Positions 11,263 to 22,785 of a stretch of DNA of 64,000 bases are shown here, piece after piece; positions within the stretch are counted from its first letter, which is position 1; each line of letters opens with the position of its first letter. The notes below the pieces were generated by a model. The model worked only from the letters and a program-made list of their open reading frames with translations. It was not told where the DNA came from and ran no database searches. The position numbers and the translations under genes were made by a program. Origin of the DNA: Ascarosepion bandense (lineage: Eukaryota; Mollusca; Cephalopoda; Sepiida; Sepiidae); assembly GCA_037127315.1 (NCBI GenBank), contig JBBBDQ010000230.1, positions 983,501 to 1,047,500 on the forward strand, read 5' to 3'.

Positions 11263-11405
11263 CCTCTCGTGAGACTCTTCCACAAAGTTAAAGTCATCCT
11301 GCGTATGACGATATACTACATTCGACAGCAAAGGTCCCTGACTCGGTGTGGTAGGGCTAGTAAGGGTTTCAGCTATAGACAAATAGTAAACCACCAAACT
11401 AAAAT
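11263..11405. repeat. Dispersed repeat R2 (copy 1)
   Basis: Matches 16350-16545 in direct orientation: catcctgcgtatgacg, acattcgacagcaaagg, gtttcagctatagacaaata and gtaaaccaccaaact. It leads straight into a SINE-A tail at 11406. Confidence 0.55.
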
Positions 11406-11512
11406 CAAAAGTAATGTCAACTTACTCCGGGAAAGTTTTCTTCCCAGTCAGACATGTCTTGAAAGAGACACGATCACCAAAGCGCATATCATGTATGGCA
11501 ATTAACTGATTG
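11406..11512 (+). mobile_element. SINE-A tail fragment
   Basis: aaaagtaatgtcaacttact through cagtcagacatgtc to catatcatgtatggcaatta: only the 3' third of SINE-A. Confidence 0.75.
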
Positions 11513-11628
11513 AGTGAATGAAACAAAGCCGCATGTTCAAAATTTTTGTTAACTCATTGCAATGGCATTTACGATTAATCCCGCGTCGAAAAAAAAGCCA
11601 TTTGGACAATGTTCTTTGAACATATTAG

Positions 11629-11831
11629 TCAGTCAGTTAAGCGCCATACGTGATACACGCTTGGGCGATCATGTCTCAAAACAGACGTAACTGACTGGGT
11701 AGAAGATTATCCCGCAGTATGTTACTATTGCTTTCTGCGGTAGACTGGTTGCCAGCCAAAGCTATAGAACCCAATCCGTTATTTAACTCATAACTAGAGG
11801 GAAGAGAGGGATTAATACCTTTCCCAAGGGT
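11629..11831 (-). mobile_element. SINE-A, head missing
   Basis: Minus strand, from tail (cagtcagttaagcgccatac) to taatacctttcccaaggg; the tRNA-like head is absent. Confidence 0.85.
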
Positions 11832-12383
11832 GTTGTAATAAGGCATTGTACTTCTACGGAAACGAATTCTTTTTCCACCGTAAGAAATTTCCAATTTTAA
11901 GAATGAAGTTTCTACTCGAAATAGTTTTTTTGTTCTTTTTTTTTCAAATAACTGCCTTCTTTCTGGAACAAATATCTTCGTGGTACTTCTCTGAACGATT
12001 CCGTCTTACGTTCTTGAAGTCAAGAGGCATCAGTTTTCTATCCTTCTCTCCCTCGTAACCTCCCTTTCACACAGTATATTTCCTTTTCATATCTCGCTCA
12101 GATATTTCTTTACCATTGCAACTGTAACCATTTAACTTTAGCTGACTCAAACCATGTCATGGGTGAAATTTATTTTTAAAAAAATGGTACAAAACACGGC
12201 ATACAAAGAAGGTTATATATCTTGTTATATATTACAAAAACGATGAACAAGAACATGTACATATAAAAATATAAACATTTTCTTCTTCGTCAGTGACGGT
12301 TGTGTAGATTAGAGGGAAGCTACAGATAATCACGCACATACGAGGGAGCCGACTGAATGTTGTTAGCCAGCGGGAGTCCACTG

Positions 12384-12400
12384 TTCTCTCTCTCTCTCTC

Positions 12401-12475
<75 letters not shown>
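12384..12475. repeat. (TC)n(GT)n microsatellite
   Basis: Eight or so TC units followed by about 36 GT units; open in several frames but not coding. Confidence 0.95.
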
Positions 12476-12476
<1 letters not shown>

Positions 12477-12564
12477 CTTATTTCTCTTTCTGTCTTTGGG
12501 CTGTTGTTCAACTGGCGTCAGTCATATTTTTGTCGGCTATTGCCTTTTAAGCCTTGTGTTGTTG

Positions 12565-12766
12565 GGAAAGGTATTAATCCGTCTATTCCTTCCAGTTATG
12601 GGTTAAATAACAGGACACATTGGGTTCTATAGCCTTGGCTGGCAACGAGTCTACCGCAGAAACCAATGGCAACCTACTGTGGGAAAATCTTCTGCCCAGT
12701 CAGTCATGTCTCTTTCGAGATATGATCGCCCAAGCGTGTTTCAAGTATGGCACTTAACTGACTGAC
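12565..12766 (+). mobile_element. SINE-A, 5' truncated, with target duplication
   Basis: Begins at ggaaaggtattaatccg and runs to the ctgac tail. The 8-bp direct repeat tgttgttg occurs at 12557-12564 and 12767-12774, so the SINE landed inside the TIR element that surrounds it. Confidence 0.85.
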
Positions 12767-13123
12767 TGTTGTTGACTTATGTTTTGTGTAATGATGTCGA
12801 TCATATCACTGTCTGGCATTGGCTGTGTTCTATGACTTTGATGCAAAATATATTTTTGTTAGCTACTACCTGTATATAGTGTTTTTAATGCTGATCATAT
12901 TTTGCCGGGTTAAGGCAATATATTACAATCTGACTTCTGTTAGACAAAATTCTTTTTAAAAATACTGACGTTTCATATCCATCGTATTCACTGGCTTAAG
13001 AGCCAGAGAATATGGGGAATATATAAATGTCAGTACCTCAGCCCACACATGTTTTCTACTTCTTAATTTTAACAGGTTTAACATACGTTAAAAAGTTCTA
13101 GCGTGACCATTTGGAAAAATGTA

Positions 13124-14615
13124 GGTACCTCCACTAAATCGATAAAAACAGCATAGTTTTAATAAAAAAATGGTTGAAAACTTAATAAAAACGAACTTTT
13201 TCAATCAAAATATTTTTATTATTATTAAGAGAAAAGATCAAAGTACTTTTAAATTATTTTAAAAAAAATTGAATCCCTTCTAATATGTGGGAAATTTTGG
13301 CAGTAAATCTTGTTTTGATTTGAGTTAGGGGTAACCAAACATTTATGAAAGCTTACAATGGAAAACGTAATGATTACATCACCCACATCTTTTCCTGTGA
13401 CAAACAAATAATTTGATAATTCTCGCAAAAATCAAATAATTGTCGGATTTTAATGAAACTTTTAGTACCCATTCACAAATGAATGAAAGTATTTTTGAAA
13501 CTATTTTTTTAAATCTTGATAAAATCATTGTTTTTACCTGTGTTACTTCCTTCACTTAAATCCATGAAATTTGAATAAATTTTAAATGTTGAAGTCTATA
13601 ATTTTATTAGTTATACGCAAAACTCATTGGGGAATATAAATGAGATATTTTTTTTTAAATTTGGCCTCTGTATCCGAAATTCTGCTCTGAATAGTAAAAT
13701 AAAAAATCAATGAAAATCTGATACTATTTAATTTCATAAGTTTTTAATTACTTGAATAAATAATAAACATTAAGAACGTTAAAGTTTGAAAAACATTTTT
13801 TTCGATTACAATTGAAATTTTAAAAGAAATTTTTTGTTTCATTTTTTTTTGTTATTATAATAATTTATGAAGTTTTAAAGATATTAATTAAATCTTTAAA
13901 GACGTGTTGCGGTTAGATTTTCTCGTTAAAAATTGACGATTATATTACCTATTGAAAAATGAAAAGTTTAATAAAAATCGTTTTGCCTCCATATTTGTAA
14001 AATAATTTAATTTTTTTGTGCATTTGAAGATTTTTTATGGTAATCTCTATGCGCAAATTAGAAGATTAGATTTTCCTCCCTTACCCGAAAAAGATTTTCA
14101 CAATTTCGTCACTTAGAAACGCTATAAACTTTATCTCTAATCAAGAAACTATCAACAAGTTCTTGACTTACGGCGCAGATTTGTCAAAAAGTTCAAATCT
14201 GGGATTAAGAAGTAGTTTCATTTTAGATTTCCCGCTATAAATAATACTTGTGTAAATCAAATTAATTTTACATAAATTTTTCTAATTTTCTAAAAATAAT
14301 GCGTCACAGATGTATATTTTATTTTTGCAAGATTTTTAAAACCGTGATTTAATTTTTGTTTACAAATGTGTCGATCGCTAGAAAATGTTAGCAAAATTCA
14401 AAAGTTGAAAAAAAAATCTTAAACTTTTATATTCTAATCAATATAATTTCTGTTTGAAATAAACCAGAGCGTATTTCGCTTAGTGCAAATAGTAAATTTA
14501 ATCATATAGCTTTCAATTAAATCTAATATAAAAGTTTAAAGAAAACTTTTTCATTTTTAAAATTTCAGTTTAAAATTAACTATGCAGTCTTTTTTCAAGA
14601 TTTAGTGGAGGTACC
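13124..14615. mobile_element. 1.49-kb AT-rich TIR element (Tc/mariner-like ends)
   Basis: Inverted termini ggtacctccactaaatc at both ends, each bordered by TA (13122-13123 and 14616-14617). A subterminal gcatagtt is shared. The interior is very AT-rich, with poly-A/T runs and no protein longer than chance. A TA target and short inverted repeats fit Tc1/mariner; the superfamily is inference. Confidence 0.7.
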
Positions 14616-14617
14616 TA

Positions 14618-15990
14618 TATTATAGTCATATGTTAATGAATGCCTAATTAGCATAACAATGGCATAGAATATATAAATGTCTAAGCGAAAATGGTAGAGA
14701 AACTACGACCGGTAATAGATGCATTTATAATCATAAAGTACGGCACAAATTCAACTACACTCTTGTAAAAGAACGTTGCATTTTAGTACAAAGAAAAATC
14801 GAGTAGAATTTAGTTTCAGAAAAAAGATTCATTAATCATGAATGCAATGCCAACACGAGCAATTACTAGAGCCTAGAGCCTGGTGAAGATGACACTAAAG
14901 AAATCCCACGTTATATATTCGAGCCTATCACTAAATGATTAACAACAGCGGAATGCTTCTTCAGCAAAGAGAACTTCGTAATTCTGTAAGACAAGACAGA
15001 TTCACTTAGCAATAAAAAAAAGCATATTGAATAATAAAACATGATACAATAGAAATAGATAGGTTCGCCTGGTTCAGACTCTTCACTGGTTTTTAGAGAA
15101 GAATTTTATCCCTATTTCGACTTTATACGTCTTTCGTTTGAATTCTGAAACTGTATTTACTAATTATACCTTTATTTGTCTTCTCCTCAATAGAAGTAAA
15201 GAGGTTCGCCTATCGTTCAGTTCATATTCCTCACTGGTCGTTTGAACGTGATTAGATGTTTATTCCCTTATTACTGTTTAGGATCAAAGTTGCTGTTTCT
15301 TCTTGAGTCTATCTGCAATCTATACTTCTAACGTCTCTCGCAAAATACTGAATTTTTGGAAAATGATTGCTTATTTATTTTTCATTTTTCTATTCGCAAT
15401 AGGAATAGACATGTTCTCCTTTCGTTCAATTTACACTCTTTCCCGTTTTTTCGGGGTTTTTTTTTGTCAGAAATAAAGGTTTTTTCATTGTTTGGTGTTT
15501 ACAATTCTGTTTCGGGTTCTTTCTAAAGTCTTCTTCTTCTTTTTTTTTCTAATAACAGTATACCCTTGCGTCTTAGTAGAATTATCGCCTTGCTTGGGTT
15601 CAACTGATAAAAAGAAACTCTTCTGCAAACTTTTATCGCAATCTTCTCAAATTTCTTGATCTCTTTTCGAATATATTTGCCTTGCATGTACTATGTTCTT
15701 TCAAAATATAAGTGATTAGGGCTCTTCACAACTTCTACTTCTTGTTGCTCTTTACAACCCTTTCACATCTCCAGAACTTTATTGACAGAAAATGGATAAC
15801 ATACACCTGAGTTTAGTTAAACTAATTCTTTAATGATTGTTTTCCTGATTGATTAGCGATTACATTTCTGATTGATAAATGTTTAAACAAAATTTCATTT
15901 GACTCGAATTTTATCGACTCGAATATAAGTTAATGTTTTCCGTAGGGCTATCCAAATTGAAGGTGTGAAAGTCATACAGCATTTTATATG
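14618..15990. other. AT-rich region without genes
   Basis: Nothing coding seen. Three diverged copies of a segment beginning near 15060, 15201 and 15408 (ggttcgcct-ttcag...tcactgg) suggest an old tandem repeat of roughly 140-200 bp. Confidence 0.35.
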
Positions 15991-15991
15991 T

Positions 15992-16545
15992 ATCATCGAG
16001 TGACCATATATCTGCACCTCAAATGATAAGTCTCTGATGCTTAAAGCAGCACATATTCTGTTAAAGCTGTACAGGTCAACACAGGGCTGATAATCTCGTT
16101 TTCAACGAAAGCATGTAAAACGCCTCCCCCCGATGTTACCGTGCACTTTTCTGTTCTTTGAGCACGCTTCCTCCGGGCAACGAAACCCCGTTTGTTCTCT
16201 CCTCTATCCAAACCTTGGACTAAATCGCGATCGTTGACGACGTCCTCCCACCTCTCGACATCCATGGCCATTGCTTTCACGTGAAAATGAAGCTACCCTC
16301 GTGCCCTGTTGCCAGTGACTAGTGTACCATACGAAAGGACGCTTTGTATCCTCTAATCAGCTGAGGTCCTGGGCATGACGGTAAACTGTATCCGGCAGCA
16401 AGGCCTCTGATTAAGAAGTTGTGAGGAGCATGGAACCATTTCTTAATTGCTGTAATTCCCAGGTCAACCCTTACCCAGAGTGGTTGCACTTGTTAGGGTC
16501 CCAGCTGTGGCAAATAGTTATCCACCAGACTGGGGTTAAAACTTA
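15992..16545. repeat. Dispersed repeat R1 plus R2 in one unit
   Basis: R1 (15992-16118) and R2 (16350-16410 and 16485-16545) lie within 550 bp, suggesting both belong to one element, copied separately at 8.3 and 11.3 kb. Between them, 16041-16280 (minus) has a 79-codon frame that I do not recognise and would not call a gene. Confidence 0.45.
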
Positions 16546-17730
16546 ATGAAAATATAAAAATAGACTTTTTTAGAAGTATATACAGGAAAATTAGACTTTT
16601 ATAGAAAAATCAAAAAAATACATTTTTGAAGGTAAAATATTACTTGCAATACATTTTTGAATACAAAACTAGTTGTCATCTTCTATTTTCTAAAATAAAA
16701 AAAATAATAAAAACATTAATCAAAATGTAAATAAATCAACCTTCTCATTATAACCCAACATTCAAAAAAAATTTAAAACCCTATTTTTTTGGGTTAATTA
16801 AAACCCACAGAAATTGATATGCAGTTGAAAAAAACTCAAAATCAAATTCTAATCAGTTAATCGTGGTTTGCCGTCACCGTAATATGATCTTCTCCTGAGG
16901 TCTGTCTTGGAGAAAGTTTTATGAGAGAGAGGCGGTTTTCCATATACCACCATTCCGTTCTACACGCCACCAAGGAAACTGTCTAAAATAGTACCGGCGT
17001 TATAGCAGGGGTTGCCAGAGCTAAGTTTAATATAACATTGGACTGCCTTAAGGACTCTCAGCTACGGATTTATCTTCATGTTTACTTCCGAAGCCTTTCC
17101 CAAGATTGGTTATGGCCGCAACGCAACGGAGGTTTTCTTCTCTCTAACACACTTTATAAAGAAAAATATATCTTTAATATATCGTCCTTGTGACATATCG
17201 TGAATCTAATGAAGACTGTACGCTGAAAGTCTGCGTGGGTCGTGATGGGTGAGTTTCTAAGTGAATATGACGGATATAAAAAAAAGAAATAAATATTTCA
17301 GAACATAACGTTATCTATCAAAGGTCATATTCTGTCTGCAAGGGATTAGTAATTTCTTTCTTTATTGGACTGATTCCAAAACCAAGTTCTAAGTTATTTC
17401 TTTTTTGATTATGTTTATGATATACACCTGAGTCTATTAGGCCTCAACAGAAGGGAAGAAAAAATCTGAAAGGCATATAATTCCCTCTCCAACCAAAAGA
17501 TTGAAAATCCGGACCAAAGTATTAAGAGATAGAAATATTTCTCCAGACAAAAAGAATACAGTTCTGAGCTGTTACGTAAAACTAAATCTGTTATGTAGAA
17601 CTGAATGCCTGGAAATATCTTTATAAATATAATATAGAAGCTTAAAACAATTGGGGTCTATCTATGAATATTGAAAATCTTAAGAACGGAACATCTGAAC
17701 AGGCTTAATATGTAATGGACGATGACACCC

Positions 17731-17765
17731 CATGAGAAATCGGAGAGCCGAGTTCGAATTCCAGA
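17731..17765 (+). mobile_element. SINE-A head scrap
   Basis: gagaaatcggagagccgag followed by ttcgaattccag: the B-box region only, cut off where the LINE-J 3' end begins. Confidence 0.7.
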
Positions 17766-17775
17766 AGTATTTGTT

Positions 17776-18713
17776 TTTAATCTTTCACCACGACCAAGGC
17801 ATTCCACTGCCACTATTGCGCAGGGGGTTACATAGGGTCGGGGAAGTGATGGGAAAAGGATGGTTAGATTTAGGAAATGTCAGAAAGAGGGTGATAGACG
17901 GGTAAAAGTACCGAGAATGAGGGCTGGTTACATGGTGAGAGTGTTTGAGAGAATAGATGCAAGTTAGTGTGTTAGGAGGGGTGTCTATTGACTTTACATT
18001 TAAACTCCTGGAGATTGTAGCTGTCGGGGAAGCAGGCATGTGGAAGAGAATTCCACAGGCGGGAAGCGCGAGAAAAAAAGCTGTTGGAATAGAAATTACC
18101 GTTACACTTATTTGTTTCACTGTAAAAGGGTGCGACCTTGTTGCTAATCTAGTATCTCGTGTAAATTCGTACCTAGGCGGCACCAATGAGCTAAGTTCAT
18201 CGGAGCAGAAGCCGTGAAAGTACTTGTAGAAGAGGCACAGGGAAGCCACGTCACGCCGGTGATAGAGTGGTTGCAGCCGGTCCGCCAAGGCAGGATCGAT
18301 CACGTTACAGATTCTCCGTTGTATTGTGTCAAGAAGCCCGAGGAGAGTAGCAGGGACACCCGACCAGATGTGGCAGCAGTATTCAATACATGGGCGGATG
18401 GTAGATTTATATATGTGCAGGATAGATTCAGACGGCAAAAATTTCCGGGCCCTGCACAGAGAACCGACCTTCATAGTAGCGGACTTAGCAATGGATTCTA
18501 TATAGTCATTCCATTTGAGGTCCGCTGAGAGTGTAAGGCCAAGGAGGCGTAGTGTTTTACACTCAGGGAGGCAAGCCTGTTCCATGCTAATGGGAGGTAG
18601 GTGTTATTGTCTATGGTGGTTAATTGATAGCAGCTTCGTTTTGGAAGCATTGAAATTCACAAGCCACTTTCTACCCCAGTCCACTACGGATTGGAGGGCC
18701 CTCTTCTCGTAAA
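17776..18713 (-). mobile_element. LINE-J, 5' truncated, C-terminal region
   Basis: Minus strand. The 3' end is at about 17776 and the 5' truncation at 18713. An open stretch (18585 downward) encodes the post-RT region of the Jockey/CR1-group polymerase: LGLTLSADLKWNDYI, CIEYCCHIWSG, RRDVASLCLFYKYFHGF and TRLATRSHPFTVKQI. A frameshift just after the last of these throws translation out of the RLWNSLP C-terminal frame. The RT palm, endonuclease and 5' UTR are missing, so the copy is dead. About 85-90% similar by eye to the 36.8-kb copy. Confidence 0.9.
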
Positions 18714-18789
18714 TACACGATTTATCCCATGTTCTGTACACGTGCTCGTCCGACCTTTCTTAGAAAAGTTCCAGAAGTTCCTCGGATTG

Positions 18790-18883
18790 ATAGCGATTAG
18801 AAAAACTGAACAATTTTTGTCCTCCTAATATATATATATATATATTACGAAGATAAAAAAAATAATTCAGTTTTTCAAATCGC

Positions 18884-18886
<3 letters not shown>
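18790..18886. repeat. Hairpin around a (TA)n tract
   Basis: Arms agcgattagaaaaactgaac and (reverse complement) agcgatttgaaaaactgaat flank a short TA tract at 18829-18846. Confidence 0.7.

Positions 18887-18959
<73 letters not shown>
18883..18959. repeat. (TA)n(TG)n microsatellite
   Basis: TA tract passing directly into about 23 TG units. Confidence 0.95.
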
Positions 18960-18961
<2 letters not shown>

Positions 18962-18968
18962 TGAATGA

Positions 18969-19092
18969 ATGACCGAGCCCATAGCTCAGAGGTAGATTCG
19001 CCGATTGACGTCAATTCGGTCGGGTTTCAATTCTGGCAAAAACCAGTCGGATGTCTAACTGTACTGATATTCCGTGATACAACGAAACAGTA
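18969..19092 (+). mobile_element. SINE-B copy, tRNA-like part
   Basis: A-box-like tagctcagaggtagattcg and B-box-like cgggtttcaattctgg about 35 bp apart, then gtcggatgtctaactgtac and gatacaacgaaacag. Similar to the copies at 19247, 22198 and 61258. Confidence 0.8.
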
Positions 19093-19372
19093 CACCCCGA
19101 TTGAGTACTCTAGAAGAATGGTAGACTTAGAAATGGTAGACTACTCTAGCATTTTCGCATCGTTTATTCCGTAGTGAATTAGAACATTCTTAGTTACTGG
19201 CGTGTGCCCACATATCACGCGCTAATAGTCTGCATCCGTCTACCGAGCGCCCATAGCTTAGAGGTAGAATCACTGACTGATGTCACTTCTATCGGTTTTC
19301 GATCCTGGCTAAATGTAATCGGGTGTCTAACCGTACTGATGAGCTGCGAAATAGACCTCTCTGCAGATGATT
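19093..19372 (+). mobile_element. SINE-B copy, near full length
   Basis: 5' part (ccgattgagtactctagaag, gtagactactctagca) as in the 22-kb copy, then the tRNA-like part (catagcttagaggtagaatc, ggttttcgatcctgg), ending at (TA)n. Head to tail with the preceding copy. Confidence 0.8.
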
Positions 19373-19388
19373 ATATATATATATATAT
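19371..19388. repeat. (TA)n at SINE-B 3' end
   Basis: Short TA tract directly after the SINE-B tail. Confidence 0.85.
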
Positions 19389-19440
19389 GTCCGTCTAACT
19401 AGATCCTACAATTGTCCTTATTTTGATATACTAGTGTTTA

Positions 19441-19442
<2 letters not shown>

Positions 19443-19494
<52 letters not shown>

Positions 19495-19515
19495 ATGTGT
19501 GTGTGTGTGTGTGCG
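19443..19515. repeat. (TA)n(TG)n microsatellite
   Basis: About 40 bases TA, then TG with one interruption. Confidence 0.95.
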
Positions 19516-19919
19516 TGCGTATGGGACCTCGAATCATATTTTGCATCAGTGAAGAGGTAAGGAAAATATTTTATCACTTCTCGAAACCGAGATAGAAGCG
19601 TAGTTTTTATGTCCTCTACTAATTTGATATGAACAAAAATGTACCTGGTTTCCAAACCTTTTGGGATTTCAAACCTGTAGCAGCAAATTACTCTTTTCAT
19701 TAAAAAAGGTAAGGTCGGTATAATGTCGTAGCCAGCGTGACAGTGATTGCTCGAACCGGGAAAAATTGGCTCGTAGATAAGCATACATGCATTTGGAAAG
19801 AGTCCTTTTGTCATCTCCTACCATCGTGGGGAATCAGCTAAACAAAATCATTTCTCAACAGAATCTATCTGACACATTCATAAGTCTACTATTTGTTAAT
19901 GCATTGAATATTACTTCAG

Positions 19920-19947
19920 CGTCTGGTCTGGTCTGGTCTGGTCTGGT
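19920..19947. repeat. (GTCTG)n microsatellite
   Basis: Five gtctg pentamers. Confidence 0.9.
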
Positions 19948-20799
19948 GAGTCTACTATGTATTTAGATGTTCTTGATAAAACACAGTTTGCAGTTTTATC
20001 GGTCTTACCTGGCATGTCGACTTCAGCCACTTTCTCACTTTCGCAAAGTTCCTTCTCTAAAAATTTCATAATCATTGTTCTAGTGAGCCCCCTTTTCTTG
20101 CTGCCACGAGTTCACGGATTTTAACGCAGTGTTAAATTTCTAACGAGCTTTTATCTTTTAACAGTTAATTCTAACTGTAAAAACATGAAAGTTCGCTAGC
20201 AATTTAACACTAGATATAAATATATATGGTACAGTTTCTCTTTTCACAAGTTGACTCTTTTCCTGTTCTAGATTCAACTTTGATCTTTGAAAATTTAAAT
20301 GGACTCTTACTCTTACTATATAATTACCTGCAGAACGCAATTAAAGAAGTTAAGAACAGCAGTTAAGCGCACAGTTAATGCCAGCTACTAGTCAGGCAAT
20401 AAGCAGCGTAACTGTACCGTTCGCACTTAATTATTTCTGTTTACTCATTACTAACACTTACTGTGCATCTATGTTCTTCTTATACTAATACACTGTTTTG
20501 AACCTACCTTCTGTGTTCCGTGAATTACTTCCGGCCAAACTGGTCACTATAACTTTGCGGCGAAGTCTTGCCACAACAAATTGGCGACAAAGATTTTCGT
20601 TAAGATTTGCCACAATAAATTGTCAACGAAGATCCACAACATCATGTTAATCGTTATCTATTATACCTCTGTTTCGTTTATTATTCTCTCTTCTTAATAG
20701 TATTTTATGATGATTCTCAGTAACCCCCTTGCATCTTAGTGGTTTTATTAACTTTCTTGTTACTTTTTACAAATATCCTCGTGGTAATTTTTCTGATGA

Positions 20800-21010
20800 G
20801 CTCTCCTCATTTGTACCTCGATTTTATGAATAGAAGTGCTAGAATTTTAGCGAAGTCACATTGTTTTACAGTTGAAATTACTCGATGTAACCGTAAATTC
20901 TGTGTTAAGACTTCCTTTTTTTAAAATACTTGCTTCTGGAACTTTCTTCCGGTTTTTTAATTTCTAGTTTACTTTGACCTTTGAAAATTTAAATGAAATG
21001 TCAATTGTCA
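20800..21010 (+). mobile_element. LINE-J fragment, strongly decayed
   Basis: gagctctcctcatttgtacc, agcgaagtcacattg, ttttacagttgaaattac and cgatgtaaccgtaaattc line up with the DELSSLVP...HPFTVKI-RCNRKF region of LINE-J; tttgaaaatttaaatgaaat matches its 3' UTR. Confidence 0.6.
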
Positions 21011-21067
21011 TATTCTGACTTAATTAATCTTTTTTTATTTTTATCAGCCCAAATTGATGTATTTCAC

Positions 21068-21272
21068 TAAGTCAGTTAAGTGTCATACGTGACACTCGAT
21101 TCGGCGGTCATGTTTCGAAAGGGACATGACTAACTGGGCAGAAGATTATCCCGTAGTAGGTTGGCATTGCTTTCTCCGGTAGACTGGTTGCCGACCAAGG
21201 TTATAGAACACAATCTGTCCTGTTATTTAACCCATAACTGGAAGGAAGAGACAGATTAATACTTTTAAAAGA
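21068..21272 (-). mobile_element. SINE-A, head missing
   Basis: Minus strand: gtcagttaagtgtcatac tail, gacatgactaactgggcag, gtagactggttgccgacc, cccataactggaaggaag, ending at attaatactttt. Confidence 0.85.
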
Positions 21273-21585
21273 GTATATGTATTTATTTTTCTCACTATTC
21301 TCTTACACTCAATTCAGTAATACCAAACTCTACTCTCTAATCGGGGTTTCTTGCATCTTAGTGACTTTATTGACTGAAATGATTAAACAAATACAAAACG
21401 TAGTTATTACGTGAAACGAGAAATGCTTTGATTAGATGAAGACAGAGGTGTATGAAAGGAAGAAATATGAGGCAATCAATAATAAAAACAAATAACAATG
21501 ATCTTTTAATATTTTTTCTGAACTTCTGGAATGATCTTATATAATGAACTTTTAATTTAAGAGAACAGAGACATGTAGTTTATCG

Positions 21586-21588
<3 letters not shown>

Positions 21589-21632
<44 letters not shown>
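21589..21632. repeat. (TC)n microsatellite
   Basis: About 21 TC units. Confidence 0.95.
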
Positions 21633-21634
<2 letters not shown>

Positions 21635-21988
21635 TTGGCTATTTCGTATAGATTCATGAGCTATGAGAAATGCAAAAACAGTGCAGCGGTTTCTGAAATT
21701 ATTAACAGCAATCTATTTTTGCAATAAAAAATTGCACTCTTTGTGGTTTTGGGAAAGTTTCTGCTAGGTCACCTGTTAAACCATTTAGAGACAACAATTA
21801 TAATGCGATATACCGAACCACATACGGCCTACCAGTGTTTTCAGTGAGTTGCATATAACTCATATATGTAAGAGGTTATTGTTGAGTCCAGATAAAAGAA
21901 ATACATGTGTATGGTCACTGTTAAGGCAGCTTTAAACTGTTCACTTAAAAGATCTCCATTGTTTATATCCCTTCATAGTATATAAAAC

Positions 21989-21995
<7 letters not shown>

Positions 21996-22031
<36 letters not shown>
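21996..22031. repeat. (TA)n before SINE-B
   Basis: TA tract bordering the 5' side of a SINE-B copy. Confidence 0.95.
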
Positions 22032-22034
<3 letters not shown>

Positions 22035-22035
<1 letters not shown>

Positions 22036-22334
22036 TATTTACGCTCTCACACCCAGATTGAGCATTCTGGAAGAATGGTAGACTGAAAAACAGTAGCTAC
22101 TCTGGCATGTAAGCATGGCTCATTCCTTAATGAATTAGATCACTCTGGCTATTGGTCGTGTATAATGATAACGTACACGCTAAAAGACTGCCTTCTTATA
22201 CCGAGCGCCCATAGCCCAGAGGTAGAATCGCCGACTGACGCCAATTCGGTCGGGTTTCAAACCTGGGTTAAAAGCAATCGGCGTCTAACCGTACTGATGA
22301 CCTGTGATACAACGAAACAGATCTCTCTGCAGAT

Positions 22335-22338
<4 letters not shown>
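22035..22338 (+). mobile_element. SINE-B, full length
   Basis: From acgctctcacacccagattg through tctggaagaatggtag to the tRNA-like part (catagcccagaggtagaatc A box; cgggtttcaaacctgg B box) and the tail gatctctctgcagattac. Bounded by (TA)n on both sides. Confidence 0.85.
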
Positions 22339-22376
<38 letters not shown>

Positions 22377-22380
22377 ATAG

Positions 22381-22432
<52 letters not shown>
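22339..22432. repeat. (TA)n microsatellite with TAG interruption
   Basis: Two long TA tracts separated by tagtaatagtaa, at the 3' end of SINE-B. Confidence 0.95.
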
Positions 22433-22689
22433 TAAGAATGAAAGTTAAATTTTGGATAATGTAAAGGTTGAAAATACTAAATATAATGACCGCTCAATGT
22501 CAAAGTTAACAGGGACTAAATATAATTCAAGATTAGCCAAATTCGCTACTCGTCTTTCCTCTGATAACAATCAACAAGCGGAAATAAAAAAAAAGATATA
22601 AATATTTATTTTTTCCCACCTGATGATTGCTATCACATGAAAGCCCGAGGAGAGAGTAGAGTTTGGTATTACTGAATTAATCTTTTCTT

Positions 22690-22785
22690 GTTTGGAACTG
22701 TAACAACAGGGAAGTAAGTTCAATGCTCACTGGGTTCCCCATACTTTCAGATTTTTGCCACATCTTAAGCTGCGCTTAGAATATT
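22690..22785 (+). mobile_element. tRNA-like short repeat, second copy
   Basis: Shares gttccccatactttc, tttgccacatcttaag and gcgcttagaa with 3630-3700; aagttcaatgctc could be a decayed B box. Confidence 0.4.

Larger units (their letters stand above)
12224..12926. mobile_element. TIR element with microsatellite core (copy 1), split by SINE-A
   Basis: Ends gttatatattac and gcaatatattac are imperfect inverted repeats. The same internal segments occur in the same order at 45681-46306: ataaaaatataaac, cttcttcgtcagtg, a (TC)n-rich core, gtcggctattgcc, and a ccgggt...aatat end. The core here is (TC)n(GT)n at 12384-12475. No protein. Superfamily not assigned. Confidence 0.65.

Noticed and set aside
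12320..12632. Open frames of 60-90 codons over (GT)n/(CA)n, also at 24343-24759, 35238-35604 and 60827-61039
   Set aside because: They exist only because dinucleotide repeats lack stops in several frames; His-Thr, Val-Cys and Tyr-Ile repeats are artefacts.
18969..19092. Genuine tRNA gene
   Set aside because: A-box and B-box-like sequences are present, but no four-stem cloverleaf or anticodon arm can be drawn, and the unit recurs as a dispersed repeat.
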